Counted from the stretch's first letter, positions 14,267-22,666 are shown. The stretch: 38,375 bases of DNA from an uncultured Lachnospiraceae bacterium (GCA_910588825.1 CAJURF010000030.1:1-38375), one strand, 5' to 3'. Notes: generated by a model from the sequence alone, not told the origin. A program made the numbers and translations.

Positions 14267-16375
14267 ATGAAACGTATTTTTCCAAAACCAATCTTCCTGC
14301 CGTTCATGCTTGTATTTCTATCTGCTGCCATGCTGCTCCCAGCCAGCGTGCAGGCGGCAGCTCAGCCCAAGCTCAATAAAACGAAAGCCACTGTCTATGT
14401 TGGTGGAAGCGTGACCCTTAAAGTGAAGAATGCATCCGGCAAAGTTAGATGGAATACAAAGGACAGGAAAACCGCAGCAGTCAGCAGCTCTGGAAAAGTC
14501 ACGGGCAAAAAACCCGGCAAGACGATTATTGCCGCTAAAGTCAAAAAAAAGTCTTTGAAATGCACAGTCTTTGTAAAAAATCCCTTTCTGAACGCCAAGA
14601 GCAGGACATTGGAATTGAACAAGACATTTCAGTTAAAGCTTACTGGCGCGAAGATGAAAAGCTGTACATCCAGTGACAAGACAATTGCCTCCGTAACAGG
14701 CAAGGGCAAGATCACTGCCAAGAAAGCCGGAAGAACTGTTATCTCCGTAAAGGCTTCTAACAAGAATGTATACAAATGCACCATTACAGTCAAAAAACCT
14801 AAAGCTCCAGAAAAACCTAATGTCCCGGAAAAACCCGCAGAACCGGAACCCCCCACAGGCCTGCAAAAAGACTTTTCAGACATTCCCCTGCTGGTCAGAC
14901 TGTCTAATTATCATTACGTCTACACTGGGGAAGCAATCGAACCTGATGTAACGATTATTGATAATACGTTTAGCGCCCTGAAGAAAGACGTCGATTATAT
15001 CGTAAATTATACTAATAATGTGAATGTGGGGAAAGCACACCTTACGATTTCCGGAATAGGAAAATACAAAGGGAAACTTATAAAAGAATTTGAAATTGAA
15101 AAAGCAGGACAGGATATTAAAACAGATTGGTTGAGCGGCGACACAATATATGTAGGAAAAACAAAAAAAATCAATGTATTTGGAGCATATGGCACTCTGG
15201 AATTTCAGACACAAAAGGATGGGGTTGTCCAGATTGGAAGTGACGGCACAATCACCGGGGCAGGTGTGGGCCAAACCTATATTTACCTGACAGCAGAAGG
15301 CGACGAGAATCATCAGCCATATGACCGCTATCCTATTGGTTTGGTAAATGTAATAAATGAAGATGCATCCTCTTATGGCTTCGATGAGACCGAAGTGTAC
15401 GATGGATATAAGTATGAATGTATCAACAGCAGAAAAAACGACGGTGCCAATGTATACCAGACATATTTTATATGTGATTCAGATGAAAACTGGCTGGACG
15501 GGAATGTTTCCTTTGAGGCAGAAGATGTGACACCAGCTGCCTATGCAAATATGTTCAACGATATGGACATTGCCTATGAAGCGCCCACCGTGACCGCAGA
15601 ATCGGCAGCCGAATATATCAGAAACATGAAAGGGATGGGCCATCCATTATATGTGCAGCCACCTTGCTCTGAATACAGAGGGGACATTGAGTCGAAAGAG
15701 GCTGTCAGCGGTAAATACCTGACCGTAAAGGCAGGCGCAGGCGTAAGGGTTGTAAAACTGACTGCCAAAAGGGACGGTAAAGTCTTAGATTATATCTATC
15801 TTTCCTCTGACGGAAAGGATGCAGAAAACAATGATTCCTCATACGATTTGGAATTGTACAAACAGGTTCGAAGGAAAGTGGAAGATCAGCTTTGGACCGA
15901 TGACATGTCCAACCTGGAAAAACTGCAGGCATTGGGCAGGTATATCAGCGAAACCACTCATTATACGGGGGAAAAGGTAACAAGAAAAGAGTACAACCCA
16001 ACATTTTGGAAGAACTGGTCTGTGGAGGATAAGGTTTTGTTTTTGGATATGAGCCATGATCTTGTTTTAAACGAAATTATGGTCTTCCAGGGAGGACTCG
16101 CCACCTGTACGGCAGCGGGAACCTTGTACACTGCAGCCACAGAGGATTTGGGTCTGCCATCTCTCCCTGACGACAATACAGACATAACCGCTTTGGGTGA
16201 AGGAGTGCGGACTGTGTTTTTTTCCAGCGGCCATGTATCTTTAGAGTATCAATCCGCAGACGGAACAATCACAGGGATTGACACCCAAGGCCTGGGAGCG
16301 TACTTTGGACCGGATTCTGAAGAACTTCCTTGCGAAATTCATGGATGCAGGGAAAAAATTATATCCTTGAAGTAA
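14267..16375 (+). CDS. Secreted Ig-like (Big2) protein with C-terminal transglutaminase-like domain
   Basis: A 702-residue exported protein. The signal peptide (MKRIFPKPIFLPFMLVFLS to about VQA) is followed by two Big2-type Ig-like domains (about 35-105 and 108-178, with KKPGKTIIAAKVKKKSLKC and KKAGRTVISVKASNK). A Pro-Glu-Lys linker (KPNVPEKPAEPEPP), a YTGEAIEPDVTI repeat common in Lachnospiraceae surface proteins and another Ig-like domain follow. The C-terminal third carries a plausible Cys-His-Asp triad: Cys in GGLATCTAAGTLYTAA, His in SSGHVSLEY, Asp in GIDTQG, as in transglutaminase-like peptidases. No LPXTG or S-layer anchor is seen. The ATG at 14267 has AAAGGAG 9 bases upstream. Likely cell-wall or matrix processing. 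Confidence 0.75.
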   Translation: MKRIFPKPIFLPFMLVFLSAAMLLPASVQAAAQPKLNKTKATVYVGGSVTLKVKNASGKVRWNTKDRKTAAVSSSGKVTGKKPGKTIIAAKVKKKSLKCTVFVKNPFLNAKSRTLELNKTFQLKLTGAKMKSCTSSDKTIASVTGKGKITAKKAGRTVISVKASNKNVYKCTITVKKPKAPEKPNVPEKPAEPEPPTGLQKDFSDIPLLVRLSNYHYVYTGEAIEPDVTIIDNTFSALKKDVDYIVNYTNNVNVGKAHLTISGIGKYKGKLIKEFEIEKAGQDIKTDWLSGDTIYVGKTKKINVFGAYGTLEFQTQKDGVVQIGSDGTITGAGVGQTYIYLTAEGDENHQPYDRYPIGLVNVINEDASSYGFDETEVYDGYKYECINSRKNDGANVYQTYFICDSDENWLDGNVSFEAEDVTPAAYANMFNDMDIAYEAPTVTAESAAEYIRNMKGMGHPLYVQPPCSEYRGDIESKEAVSGKYLTVKAGAGVRVVKLTAKRDGKVLDYIYLSSDGKDAENNDSSYDLELYKQVRRKVEDQLWTDDMSNLEKLQALGRYISETTHYTGEKVTRKEYNPTFWKNWSVEDKVLFLDMSHDLVLNEIMVFQGGLATCTAAGTLYTAATEDLGLPSLPDDNTDITALGEGVRTVFFSSGHVSLEYQSADGTITGIDTQGLGAYFGPDSEELPCEIHGCREKIISLK

Positions 16376-16411
16376 GAATCTGTAAAAAAATATTGTCTGG
16401 CTCTCCGATTT

Positions 16412-16511
16412 CACAGGTCAAAAAGCCTCGGCGATGCCCGTCGCCTGCGCTTTTTGACCTGGACACTCGAGGAGATATCCTGCGCATTCTATATCAGTTA
16501 CTTTTCTACAG
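16412..16511 (+). repeat. ~100-bp hairpin repeat, copy 1
   Basis: A strong nested hairpin (arms 16415-16426 and 16449-16460, AGGTCAAAAAGC with its complement; inner GGCGA/TCGCC) is followed by a conserved tail ending ATATCCTGCGCA...ATCAGTTACTTTTCTACAG. The same head and tail occur inverted at 19806-19905. It fills the gap between two convergent genes and may serve as a bidirectional terminator or be a dispersed miniature element. Confidence 0.8.
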
Positions 16512-16516
16512 AGGCC

Positions 16517-17644
16517 CTATCTGCTGTAAGTCCCAATCTCCTTCGCCATAGAGGCAAAGTTTACAATATTCTCAAGGGGCATATCATCCTGGAAATTACT
16601 GGTAGGTGCCATAATATAACCGCCATCTTTTCCCAGGGAACATATCCGCTCCTCCATTTCCCGTCTCAACACATCCTGGCCATAGATCAGAGCAGTCTGT
16701 TCGTCAATGGCCCCATGGAAGATCAACCTGTCCCCAAACTCTTCCTGGAGACGATATGTATCCATCTCTGCTGCAGAATGCTGGATTGGATTGAGCACAT
16801 CAATTCCCGCTTCAATCAGATCCGGAATCAGTTTGTACACAGAACCGCAGGTGTGGTGGAAGATTTTCGCATTGGGGGCCTTTGAACGGATAAAATCGTT
16901 GAGCTTCCTGCGCCTTGGCAGAATCATCTCCCGAAAAAGCTCTGGCGACATCATAGGACCTTTCTGCGTTCCGTAATCGTCTGCGGTCTCCACCATCTGC
17001 ACATATTTCCCCGCATCTTTCAACAGGACATCATACATAGCCATCTGGATATCCAGAATCTGGTCCAGCAGATAACCGGCAAACTCCTTTTCCGTCATCA
17101 TATCTACCAGGAAATTCTCCATGCCTCTCAGTTCCCATGCCAGCTCAAAAAAGCCGTGGGAGACTGCCCGGGCCGCCAGCGCATAGTCTGTGTTATGATA
17201 TAAATCTTCGATGCGCTCTTTGATTCCTCTGTCCCGTCCCGGCGCATAGGGATCCGGCCAGGGGTATGCCTTCAGATCTTCGATGGAATCCGCGTCCTCC
17301 AAAGGATTGCTGGAATTCTGCGAAAGTCCGGTTATCATCGTCTTCTGGATTCCCCATTCCGTCACCGCTGTATCTTTTCCTCCGAAGCCGGCTTCGGCAC
17401 TCATTGGCGGCATCAGAAATACGTGCCTGAAATCGCTCCCTATGGCTTCCAGAACCTTGTCGTTATAGACAGCCGCTGATTCGTCTGGGCGAAATACAAT
17501 ATCCCCGCCATTAATACCGAAATACTCTTTCACTCTTTTCATGGTAGGATTGGTAAAGCCCGATGCGGTGGAACCTAAGTCTACTGCCACACGGTCTGGT
17601 TTCTTATGGTCTAAGATAAGCTGCACTCTTTCTCTCGAAGTCAT
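16517..17644 (-). CDS. Uroporphyrinogen decarboxylase (URO-D) family methyltransferase
   Basis: A 375-residue member of the URO-D superfamily branch that includes MtaA/CmuA-type corrinoid methyltransferases, not haem-pathway HemE. The start TSRERVQLILDHKKPDRVAVD is typical of the branch, and FHHTCGSVYKLIPDLIEAG contains the His-x-Cys Zn-ligand motif used to activate a thiol methyl acceptor. PIQHSAAEMD and FHGAIDEQT are further family blocks. No corrinoid protein or partner methyltransferase is adjacent. GGAGG precedes the ATG. Promoter and operator boxes upstream tie it to the neighbouring DeoR regulator. Confidence 0.8.
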   Translation of the reverse strand: MTSRERVQLILDHKKPDRVAVDLGSTASGFTNPTMKRVKEYFGINGGDIVFRPDESAAVYNDKVLEAIGSDFRHVFLMPPMSAEAGFGGKDTAVTEWGIQKTMITGLSQNSSNPLEDADSIEDLKAYPWPDPYAPGRDRGIKERIEDLYHNTDYALAARAVSHGFFELAWELRGMENFLVDMMTEKEFAGYLLDQILDIQMAMYDVLLKDAGKYVQMVETADDYGTQKGPMMSPELFREMILPRRRKLNDFIRSKAPNAKIFHHTCGSVYKLIPDLIEAGIDVLNPIQHSAAEMDTYRLQEEFGDRLIFHGAIDEQTALIYGQDVLRREMEERICSLGKDGGYIMAPTSNFQDDMPLENIVNFASMAKEIGTYSR

Positions 17645-17720
17645 ATTGACATACCCTCCTCTAAGATCCTCTCAACATGAATTTCTTTTCAAACACAATT
17701 TGTTTGTATTGTTGTATTTA

Positions 17721-17794
17721 TGTTTGAATTAAATCATATTTTTCAAGTTTTGTCAATATAAAATATAGATTATGTTTGAATATCTTTTTCAAAC
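17721..17794 (-). promoter_or_regulatory. Promoter with ATGTTTGAA-type operators for the URO-D gene
   Basis: Minus-strand TTGACA (17751-17756) and TTTAAT (17728-17733) are 17 bases apart. A TGTTTGAAT half-site (17721-17729) touches the -10 box, and a perfect GTTTGAA-7-TTCAAAC inverted repeat (17774-17794) lies just upstream of the -35. CAAAC/GTTTG also recurs at 17690-17705. The same box occurs in the DeoR gene's own promoter. Confidence 0.7.
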
Positions 17795-17851
17795 AAACAA
17801 ATCAAAAATACAGTTCTTAGAGCGTATTTGAAAATAACTGATGCATCTGCA

Positions 17852-18628
17852 TTATGCTTTTATTATTTTTACCCCCAGCTCTTTATATTTCTCCAGATAG
17901 ACCTCAGATGCTTTTTCGTCAGTAAGCAGTGAAAAACTTTCATCCATACGGCTGACTTTCACCAGACTTGCCGTACCCAGCTTGGAATGATCCGCTAAAA
18001 CAATAATCCTGTTAGAAATTGTCAATATTTTTTTTAAAAGGGACGCATATTTATCATCGTAACAGTATATGCACCCATCCTCATCTATGGCGGATGTGCC
18101 CATAAACGTACAATCAGCTGATAGATAATCCAGCATCTGCTCCGCAAGGAAACCGTTGACGCTCATTGAAGGGGAATACACTTTCCCCCCCAGCAGCATC
18201 ACACTGTTGTCAGCATTTTTTCCCAACGTGCAGGCAATGTCCAGATTGTCTGTCACTGCAGTGACGGGTATCGTATAATCAATACTTCTCACCATTTCAG
18301 ATATTGTGGAACCTGACATCAGCATGACAGAATTTATCTCTTTGCAAAGAAGCAGTTCTTTCAAGTACTGGCCGGCTCTCTGCCCTATCGCTGTTTTACC
18401 CTCCGGGCGGATTTCCTCGTCTTTGGCTGGAAGCAGGCTTTTGGATTCTTCGGCAGAGATAGAAGCCCCTCCATGATATCTGTCCACAATGCCTTTTTGT
18501 TCTAATTCAATCAAATCCCTTCGGATTGTCATATCCGAAACCTTCAGCCGGGAAGCCAGTTCCATTACACTGGCTTCCTTCTGTACACGGAGTATCCGCT
18601 CAATCTGTTCTAATCGATTATTTTTCAT
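17852..18628 (-). CDS. DeoR/GlpR-family transcriptional regulator
   Basis: A 258-residue DeoR-type repressor. The N-terminal HTH (RLEQIERILRVQKEASVMEL, LKVSDMTIRRDLIELEQKG, DRYHGGA) is canonical. The C-terminal DeoRC sensor domain (VMLMSGSTISEMV, CTFMGTSAIDEDG, RIIVLADHSKLG) binds a sugar phosphate in related proteins. It is upstream of, and co-directional with, the URO-D gene across a 207-base gap, with shared operator boxes, so it probably represses both. The inducer is unknown. Confidence 0.88.
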   Translation of the reverse strand: MKNNRLEQIERILRVQKEASVMELASRLKVSDMTIRRDLIELEQKGIVDRYHGGASISAEESKSLLPAKDEEIRPEGKTAIGQRAGQYLKELLLCKEINSVMLMSGSTISEMVRSIDYTIPVTAVTDNLDIACTLGKNADNSVMLLGGKVYSPSMSVNGFLAEQMLDYLSADCTFMGTSAIDEDGCIYCYDDKYASLLKKILTISNRIIVLADHSKLGTASLVKVSRMDESFSLLTDEKASEVYLEKYKELGVKIIKA

Positions 18629-18671
18629 ATTTTCTTTCCCGCTGTTGTCTTATTGTCTGTTCATATGTTTT

Positions 18672-18700
18672 ATTATAGCTCACAGTTCAAACATTTTCAA
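18672..18700 (-). promoter_or_regulatory. Promoter of the DeoR gene with internal operator half-site
   Basis: Minus-strand TTGAAA (18695-18700) and TATAAT (18672-18677) with a 17-base spacer. ATGTTTGAA (18686-18694) lies in the spacer, matching the boxes before the URO-D gene and implying autoregulation. Confidence 0.7.
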
Positions 18701-18731
18701 TCAACAAATCCACGTCTATATTGATTGACTC

Positions 18732-18760
18732 TTGATTCTTTCCCCAATTACCGCTATACT
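18732..18760 (+). promoter_or_regulatory. Promoter of trmB
   Basis: TTGATT (18732-18737) and TATACT (18755-18760) are separated by 17 bases, about 53 bases before the trmB start. Confidence 0.7.
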
Positions 18761-18812
18761 GAATCGTGTTTTAAAAATCAAATGCAAATTGAAAGACAGG
18801 GAGTTTTTAACT

Positions 18813-19463
18813 ATGCGTTTAAGAAATATACCAGAAGCAAAAGACATTGTATCAGACAGCCCCTATGTCATCCAGGAGCCCGGCCTCTGGCGGGGGCGGT
18901 GGGACAGCCTGTGGAAAATCCCCCGCCCCATTCACCTGGAAATTGGCATGGGAAAGGGTCGTTTTTTAATGGAAATGAGCCTGAGGCACCCGGAAACCAA
19001 TTACCTGGGCATGGAGTTATACGACAGCGTGCTGCTGCGGGCCCTCCAGAAAAGGCAGACCATGGACGACCCCCTGGAAAACCTATATTTCCTGTGCACC
19101 GACGCGCGGACACTCACCGATCTATTCGGAAAAAATGAAATCCAGAAAATATATTTAAATTTCTCAGACCCCTGGCCCAAAGCACGCCATGCCAAACGGC
19201 GCCTTACCTCACGCCAGTTTCTGGAACGTTACCGGCAGATTCTTCCCCCAGACGGAACAGTGGAGTTTAAAACAGATAACCTGGACTTATTTGAATTTTC
19301 ACTACAGGAAATCAGGGAATCGGGCTGGAATCTCACTGCATACACGTATGATCTGCACAGTGACAGTACCATGAATCAGGGAAACATCATGACTGAATAT
19401 GAAGAAAAATTTTCCTCCCTGGGAAACCCCATATATAAACTGATTACACAGACTCCCGGCTGA
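18813..19463 (+). CDS. trmB: tRNA (guanine-N7-)-methyltransferase TrmB
   Basis: A 216-residue SAM-dependent enzyme that makes m7G46 in tRNA. The SAM site is LEIGMGKGRFLMEM, followed by NYLGMELYDSVL and the family signature YLNFSDPWPKARHAKRRL, then EFKTDN. The start at 18813 has AGGGAG 9 bases upstream; the in-frame ATG at 18732 lies in the promoter and is rejected. It stands alone with its own promoter and is followed by a long inverted repeat. Confidence 0.95.
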   Translation: MRLRNIPEAKDIVSDSPYVIQEPGLWRGRWDSLWKIPRPIHLEIGMGKGRFLMEMSLRHPETNYLGMELYDSVLLRALQKRQTMDDPLENLYFLCTDARTLTDLFGKNEIQKIYLNFSDPWPKARHAKRRLTSRQFLERYRQILPPDGTVEFKTDNLDLFEFSLQEIRESGWNLTAYTYDLHSDSTMNQGNIMTEYEEKFSSLGNPIYKLITQTPG

Positions 19464-19512
19464 AACCATTTGGCACAGAAGGCATATGATATACTCAAGA
19501 GCATACGTATTT

Positions 19513-19570
19513 GCCAAATGATTTGCTGTTTTGCTTGAAACAGTGAAGACTTGCTGGCAAATCATTTGGC
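19513..19570 (+). terminator. 14-bp inverted repeat after trmB
   Basis: GCCAAATGATTTGC (19513-19526) and its exact complement GCAAATCATTTGGC (19557-19570) flank a 30-base loop that itself contains TGTTTTGC...GAAACA. There is no T-run after it, so it is a stem-loop or binding site as much as a terminator. Confidence 0.45.
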
Positions 19571-19589
19571 TCGCGGGTATAATTAGGAA

Positions 19590-19640
19590 CTGTAGAAAAA
19601 TAACGGATGCCTGCTGCGCAGGATATAAGGAGCTGTCAAA
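19590..19640 (-). repeat. Partial third copy of the ~100-bp repeat
   Basis: CTGTAGAAAAATAAC and TGCGCAGGATAT (19590-19626) match the reverse complement of the repeat tail (ATATCCTGCGCA ... TTACTTTTCTACAG), and CTGTCAAAAA at 19633-19642 resembles the start of the hairpin arm. The hairpin head itself is missing. Confidence 0.5.
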
Positions 19641-19641
19641 A

Positions 19642-19821
19642 ATGTGTAAAAAAAATCGAAAAAAATGCAGGAAGCTGCAGACTCTTTTGTGTCAGTGGTC
19701 ATACAAACACTGCGGTACGGACTTATACATGTTACACCTGAGGAAATGTATGGAAGAAGCCAATGAAGCGCTAAGAAAATGCTGTCGGAAAAAGTGTAAG
19801 GAGATGCAGAAAAACAACTGA
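19642..19821 (+). CDS. Cys/Lys-rich 59-residue small protein
   Basis: The ATG follows AAGGAG by 9 bases. The peptide has eight cysteines and a strongly basic composition (begins MCKKNRKKCRKLQ; contains LRKCCRKKCKEM), no signal peptide and no membrane segment. The spacing of Cys residues suggests metal binding or disulfides but matches no family I recognise. Both its ribosome-binding site and its last codons lie inside copies of the dispersed repeat, so it may be a gene carried between repeats or a chance frame. Confidence 0.4.
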   Translation: MCKKNRKKCRKLQTLLCQWSYKHCGTDLYMLHLRKCMEEANEALRKCCRKKCKEMQKNN

Positions 19822-19905
19822 TACAGATTGCACAGGATATTTTTTCGAGTGTGCAGGTCAAAAAACCCAGGCGATACGAGCATCGTCGAGGCTTTTCGAC
19901 CTGTG
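19806..19905 (-). repeat. ~100-bp hairpin repeat, copy 2 (inverted)
   Basis: The reverse complement of this stretch matches copy 1 at 16412-16511 along its whole length: CACAGGTC(A/G)AAAAGCCTCG, the GCGAT...TCGCC inner stem, TTTTTGACCT, ACACTCGA, ATATCCTG and ATCAGTT. Compensated differences in the hairpin arms suggest the stem matters. Confidence 0.8.
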
Positions 19906-20037
19906 CACTCGGAGAAATAGACAGGCCTATATCTGAACAGTTATGTGCATTCTTTTGTGATACTCCCAATTACTCCATATGTTTTTATGCATTTTATACA
20001 ATATTCTAAAATACCTAAAAATTTTGTAAAAAAATGC

Positions 20038-20066
20038 TTGCTTTTTTATGAATCATCCCTTATAAT
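20038..20066 (+). promoter_or_regulatory. Promoter of tRNA-Lys
   Basis: TTGCTT (20038-20043) and a perfect TATAAT (20061-20066) with a 17-base spacer; the tRNA begins about 38 bases downstream of the -10. Confidence 0.75.
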
Positions 20067-20103
20067 AATGTTTGCACATGAGGGAAAACAAAATAAATAA
20101 TAT

Positions 20104-20176
20104 GCGCGATTAGCTCAGCTGGCAGAGCACCTGACTCTTAATCAGGGTGTCCAGGGTTCGAACCCCTGATCGCGCA
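20104..20176 (+). tRNA. tRNA-Lys (anticodon CTT)
   Basis: A 73-base cloverleaf: acceptor GCGCGAT pairs with ATCGCGC, D-arm GCTC/GAGC, anticodon stem CCTGA/TCAGG with loop CTCTTAA (anticodon CTT, reading AAG), T-arm CAGGG-TTCGAAC-CCCTG and discriminator A. CCA is not encoded. Confidence 0.97.
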
Positions 20177-20285
20177 CTAAAAGGCACTGTTTTTGGTGAG
20201 TTAAGGGCACTGGGGGCGGTGTTTTTTATTTGCTTTTTTCAATGCCATAGTAAAATTCCTGCCTGCAGAGCCGGATTCTTTCTTA

Positions 20286-21777
20286 TCATTTCATAATCAC
20301 ATTCTGATATTTCTCATACATCCGAGTCCAGACTTTTGTGTCCTGTGGAGAGTATCTCTTTATTTCAAAAGACCTCCCGAGAATCTCCGCGTTTTCCCGT
20401 TCATTTTCCACCACTCCCAGTGCACGGAGCTGAATCAGCGCATTCCCCACAGCCGTTGCCTCTATTGGCCCTGCGCTTACTGTTTTTCCAGAAGCATCCG
20501 CGATAAACTGGCAGAACATCTGGTCTTTCACCGCTCCACCCAGAAAATACAAAACATCTGTGGTCTTTCCCGTGATACCCTCTATATCCTCCACCGCTTT
20601 GCGGTACTGAAACGCCAGGGATTCCACCACTGTTCTGTAGAATTCCCCCTGAGTATGCATCCTGCCCTGCCCTGTCTTTTCACAGTATTGATGAATGGCG
20701 TCTTCCATATTATCTGGAGCCACAAAAAGCTCATCCTCCACATCAATCATATGGGAAAAAGCCGGAGCCTGTTCCGCTTCCCTCAACAGATAATCATATT
20801 CACAGTTTTTCCCCTGCTTTTCCCAAACTCTGCGCAGTTCCTGTATCAGCCACATTCCCATAATTGACTTTACCAGTTTTATTTTACCAAATGCGGCGCC
20901 TTCATTGGAGAAATTCTTTTCGTAAACTTCCTCTGTAATCACGGGTTCATCCAGAATAGAGCCGATCACCGACCATGTCCCTGAATTAATAAAAATATAA
21001 TTTTCATCTTCTGACGGCACTGCATAAGCTGCACAGGCTGAATCGTGCTGGGCCGCTGCAATCACCGGTATCCTGACATCTGTTCTCACACCGATTAGAT
21101 TTGCCGCCTGGGGCGAGAGATACCCCTTAATGCTCCCGGTCATAAGCACTTCCGGAAAAAGAGACTTTTCCACATCCAGCCGCCTCAGTATGGAATCTTT
21201 CCACCTTTTATGCCTTATATCGTACATCTGTGTTGTGGATACTCCTGTGTACTCCAGATTCTTGTCTCCGGTGAGCAGATAACTGATCATATCCGCTATC
21301 ATAAGGAAACACTTTGCCTGCTGCAGACGGCCGGGATTTCTCGCGGCAATCCCCATCAGCTGGAAGACTGTATTGTACCACATATCCTGCACACCGGTCA
21401 TCTGGAACAACCCTCCTCTCCCGAAGTCCTTGGCAGCATGCTCCATCATGCCAGCCGCCTGAGAATCCCGGTAATGGTAGGCATTCCCCACCAGCTCCCC
21501 CTCACTGTCCAGAAAGACAAAATCCACCCCCCCACGCGTCAATGCCAACAGAATCTATTTCCCCTCCGCCGCGAAACACATTCTGCAGCCCTTTGACGAT
21601 CTCGCTGTAAATATAAAGAATATCTGTATACTGCCGCCCCATGGCAGATATTTTACTGTTGGCAAAACGGTGCCTCTCCCTCAGAAAAATCCTGCCCTCT
21701 TTTAAGGTAATCTGAATGACTCTTCCGCTGGAAGCCCCCAGATCCACTGCAATCACAGAACGCTCTGCTCTATCCAT
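20286..21777 (-). pseudogene. rhaB: Rhamnulokinase (FGGY family) split by a G7-tract frameshift
   Basis: The N-terminal frame (from MDRAERSVIAVDLGASSGR, start 21777, GGGAGG upstream) ends soon after IDSVGIDAWG. The next frame continues VDFVFLDSEGELVGNAYHYR through QHDSACAAYAVP, FINSGTWSVIG and FLGGAVKDQMFCQFIADASG, all rhamnulokinase blocks. The two join seamlessly (DAWGVDFVF) if one base is removed from the seven-G run at 21527-21533. The repaired protein is 496 residues, the normal length for RhaB, which phosphorylates L-rhamnulose with ATP. No other rhamnose genes are adjacent. The single homopolymer fault may be slippage, real inactivation or a sequencing error. Confidence 0.85.
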
Positions 21778-21980
21778 ATCTCTCCCTCCCTTGGTTGAAT
21801 TAGAAAGCCCTTTTAAATTATCATAAATCAAATGAACACGCCTGTCAAATTCTGGGGGAATATTTTATAATTATAAAATTTCTCAATAATACTATATAAT
21901 ATTTTATTTATAAGATAACACATTTTATCTTCTATATATCCATACACTAATATTTTTTTTTAAAAAATTATAGAAAATTC

Positions 21981-22009
21981 TTACAAATTCTCCCAATAAG
22001 TGTTACAAT
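21981..22009 (+). promoter_or_regulatory. Promoter of the CarD-family gene
   Basis: TTACAA (21981-21986) and TACAAT (22004-22009) with a 17-base spacer and an upstream TG (extended -10). The rest of the 343-base gap between rhaB and this gene is AT-rich with no gene. Confidence 0.65.
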
Positions 22010-22052
22010 GAAATAGTAAAGGCACAAATCGCACATGAGGGGGAAGGGATCC

Positions 22053-22074
22053 ACGCTTCTTACACGTGAAGCGT
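22053..22074 (+). promoter_or_regulatory. Leader hairpin before the CarD-family gene
   Basis: ACGCTTC (22053-22059) pairs with GAAGCGT (22068-22074) around an 8-base loop, in the ~110-base untranslated leader. No T-run follows at once, so it is not a clear terminator; it may stabilise or control the leader. Confidence 0.45.
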
Positions 22075-22120
22075 ATGGTTCTTTTTGGGAAAAAGTACTC
22101 TAAAAAGGAGGTAGAGCAGG

Positions 22121-22648
22121 ATGTTCAAAATTGGCGATTATATTGTTTATGGACGAAACGGCATTTGTCAAGTAGAAGATATCACCTATCTGGATATGAA
22201 TGGTGCTGACAAAGAACGGCTGTATTACGTGCTGTTGCCCATGAACACAAGAGGAAACAGGGTATATTCACCTGTAGACGGCGGCAAAGTAAAAGTAAGA
22301 AAAGCGTTAACCAGAGAAGAAGCTGATGAATTAATCGACGAAATTCCAGACCTGGAACAGTTATGGATCTCCAATGACAAATTACGGGAAGACCAGTATA
22401 AAGATGCCATGAGAGACTGTGACTGCCGCCAATGGGTACGGATTATCAAGACACTTTATTTTCGCAAAAAGGAGCGCATCGCGCAGGGGAAAAAGGTCAC
22501 ATCTGTAGATGAACATTACTTAAAACTGGCAGAGAATCAGCTTTACGGAGAACTCTCTGTGGTTATGGGCATGGAAAAAGATGAATTGGAAGACTTTATT
22601 CTCCAGCGCATCAGCAGTCTGAAAAAACAGAAAACCGGCAGACCTTAA
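22121..22648 (+). CDS. CarD/CdnL-family RNA polymerase-binding regulator
   Basis: A 175-residue protein beginning FKIGDYIVYGRNGICQVEDI, the Tudor-like RNA-polymerase beta-interacting domain of CarD/CdnL/TRCF, followed by YYVLLPMNTRGNRVYSPVD. The C-terminal helical domain (QWVRIIKTLYFRKKERIAQG, DEHYLKLAENQLYGELSVVM) binds promoter DNA in CarD. Members tune open-complex stability at growth-related promoters. AAAAAGGAGG precedes the ATG. It is convergent with clpC and shares the hairpin between them. Confidence 0.88.
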   Translation: MFKIGDYIVYGRNGICQVEDITYLDMNGADKERLYYVLLPMNTRGNRVYSPVDGGKVKVRKALTREEADELIDEIPDLEQLWISNDKLREDQYKDAMRDCDCRQWVRIIKTLYFRKKERIAQGKKVTSVDEHYLKLAENQLYGELSVVMGMEKDELEDFILQRISSLKKQKTGRP

Positions 22649-22660
22649 TGGCCTGCCGGT
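22634..22660 (-). terminator. Terminator of the gntR-clpC operon, overlapping the CarD gene end
   Basis: ACCGGCAG (22634-22641) pairs with CTGCCGGT (22653-22660). On the minus strand it is followed by TTTTCTGTTTTTT, a good T-tract. On the plus strand there is no T-run, so it mainly serves clpC. Confidence 0.75.
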
Positions 22661-22666
22661 ATGTCC

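Noticed and set aside
17811..17850. Possible further copy of the ~100-bp repeat tail after the DeoR gene
   Set aside because: Only a short AATAACTGAT-like similarity is visible, too little to separate from chance.
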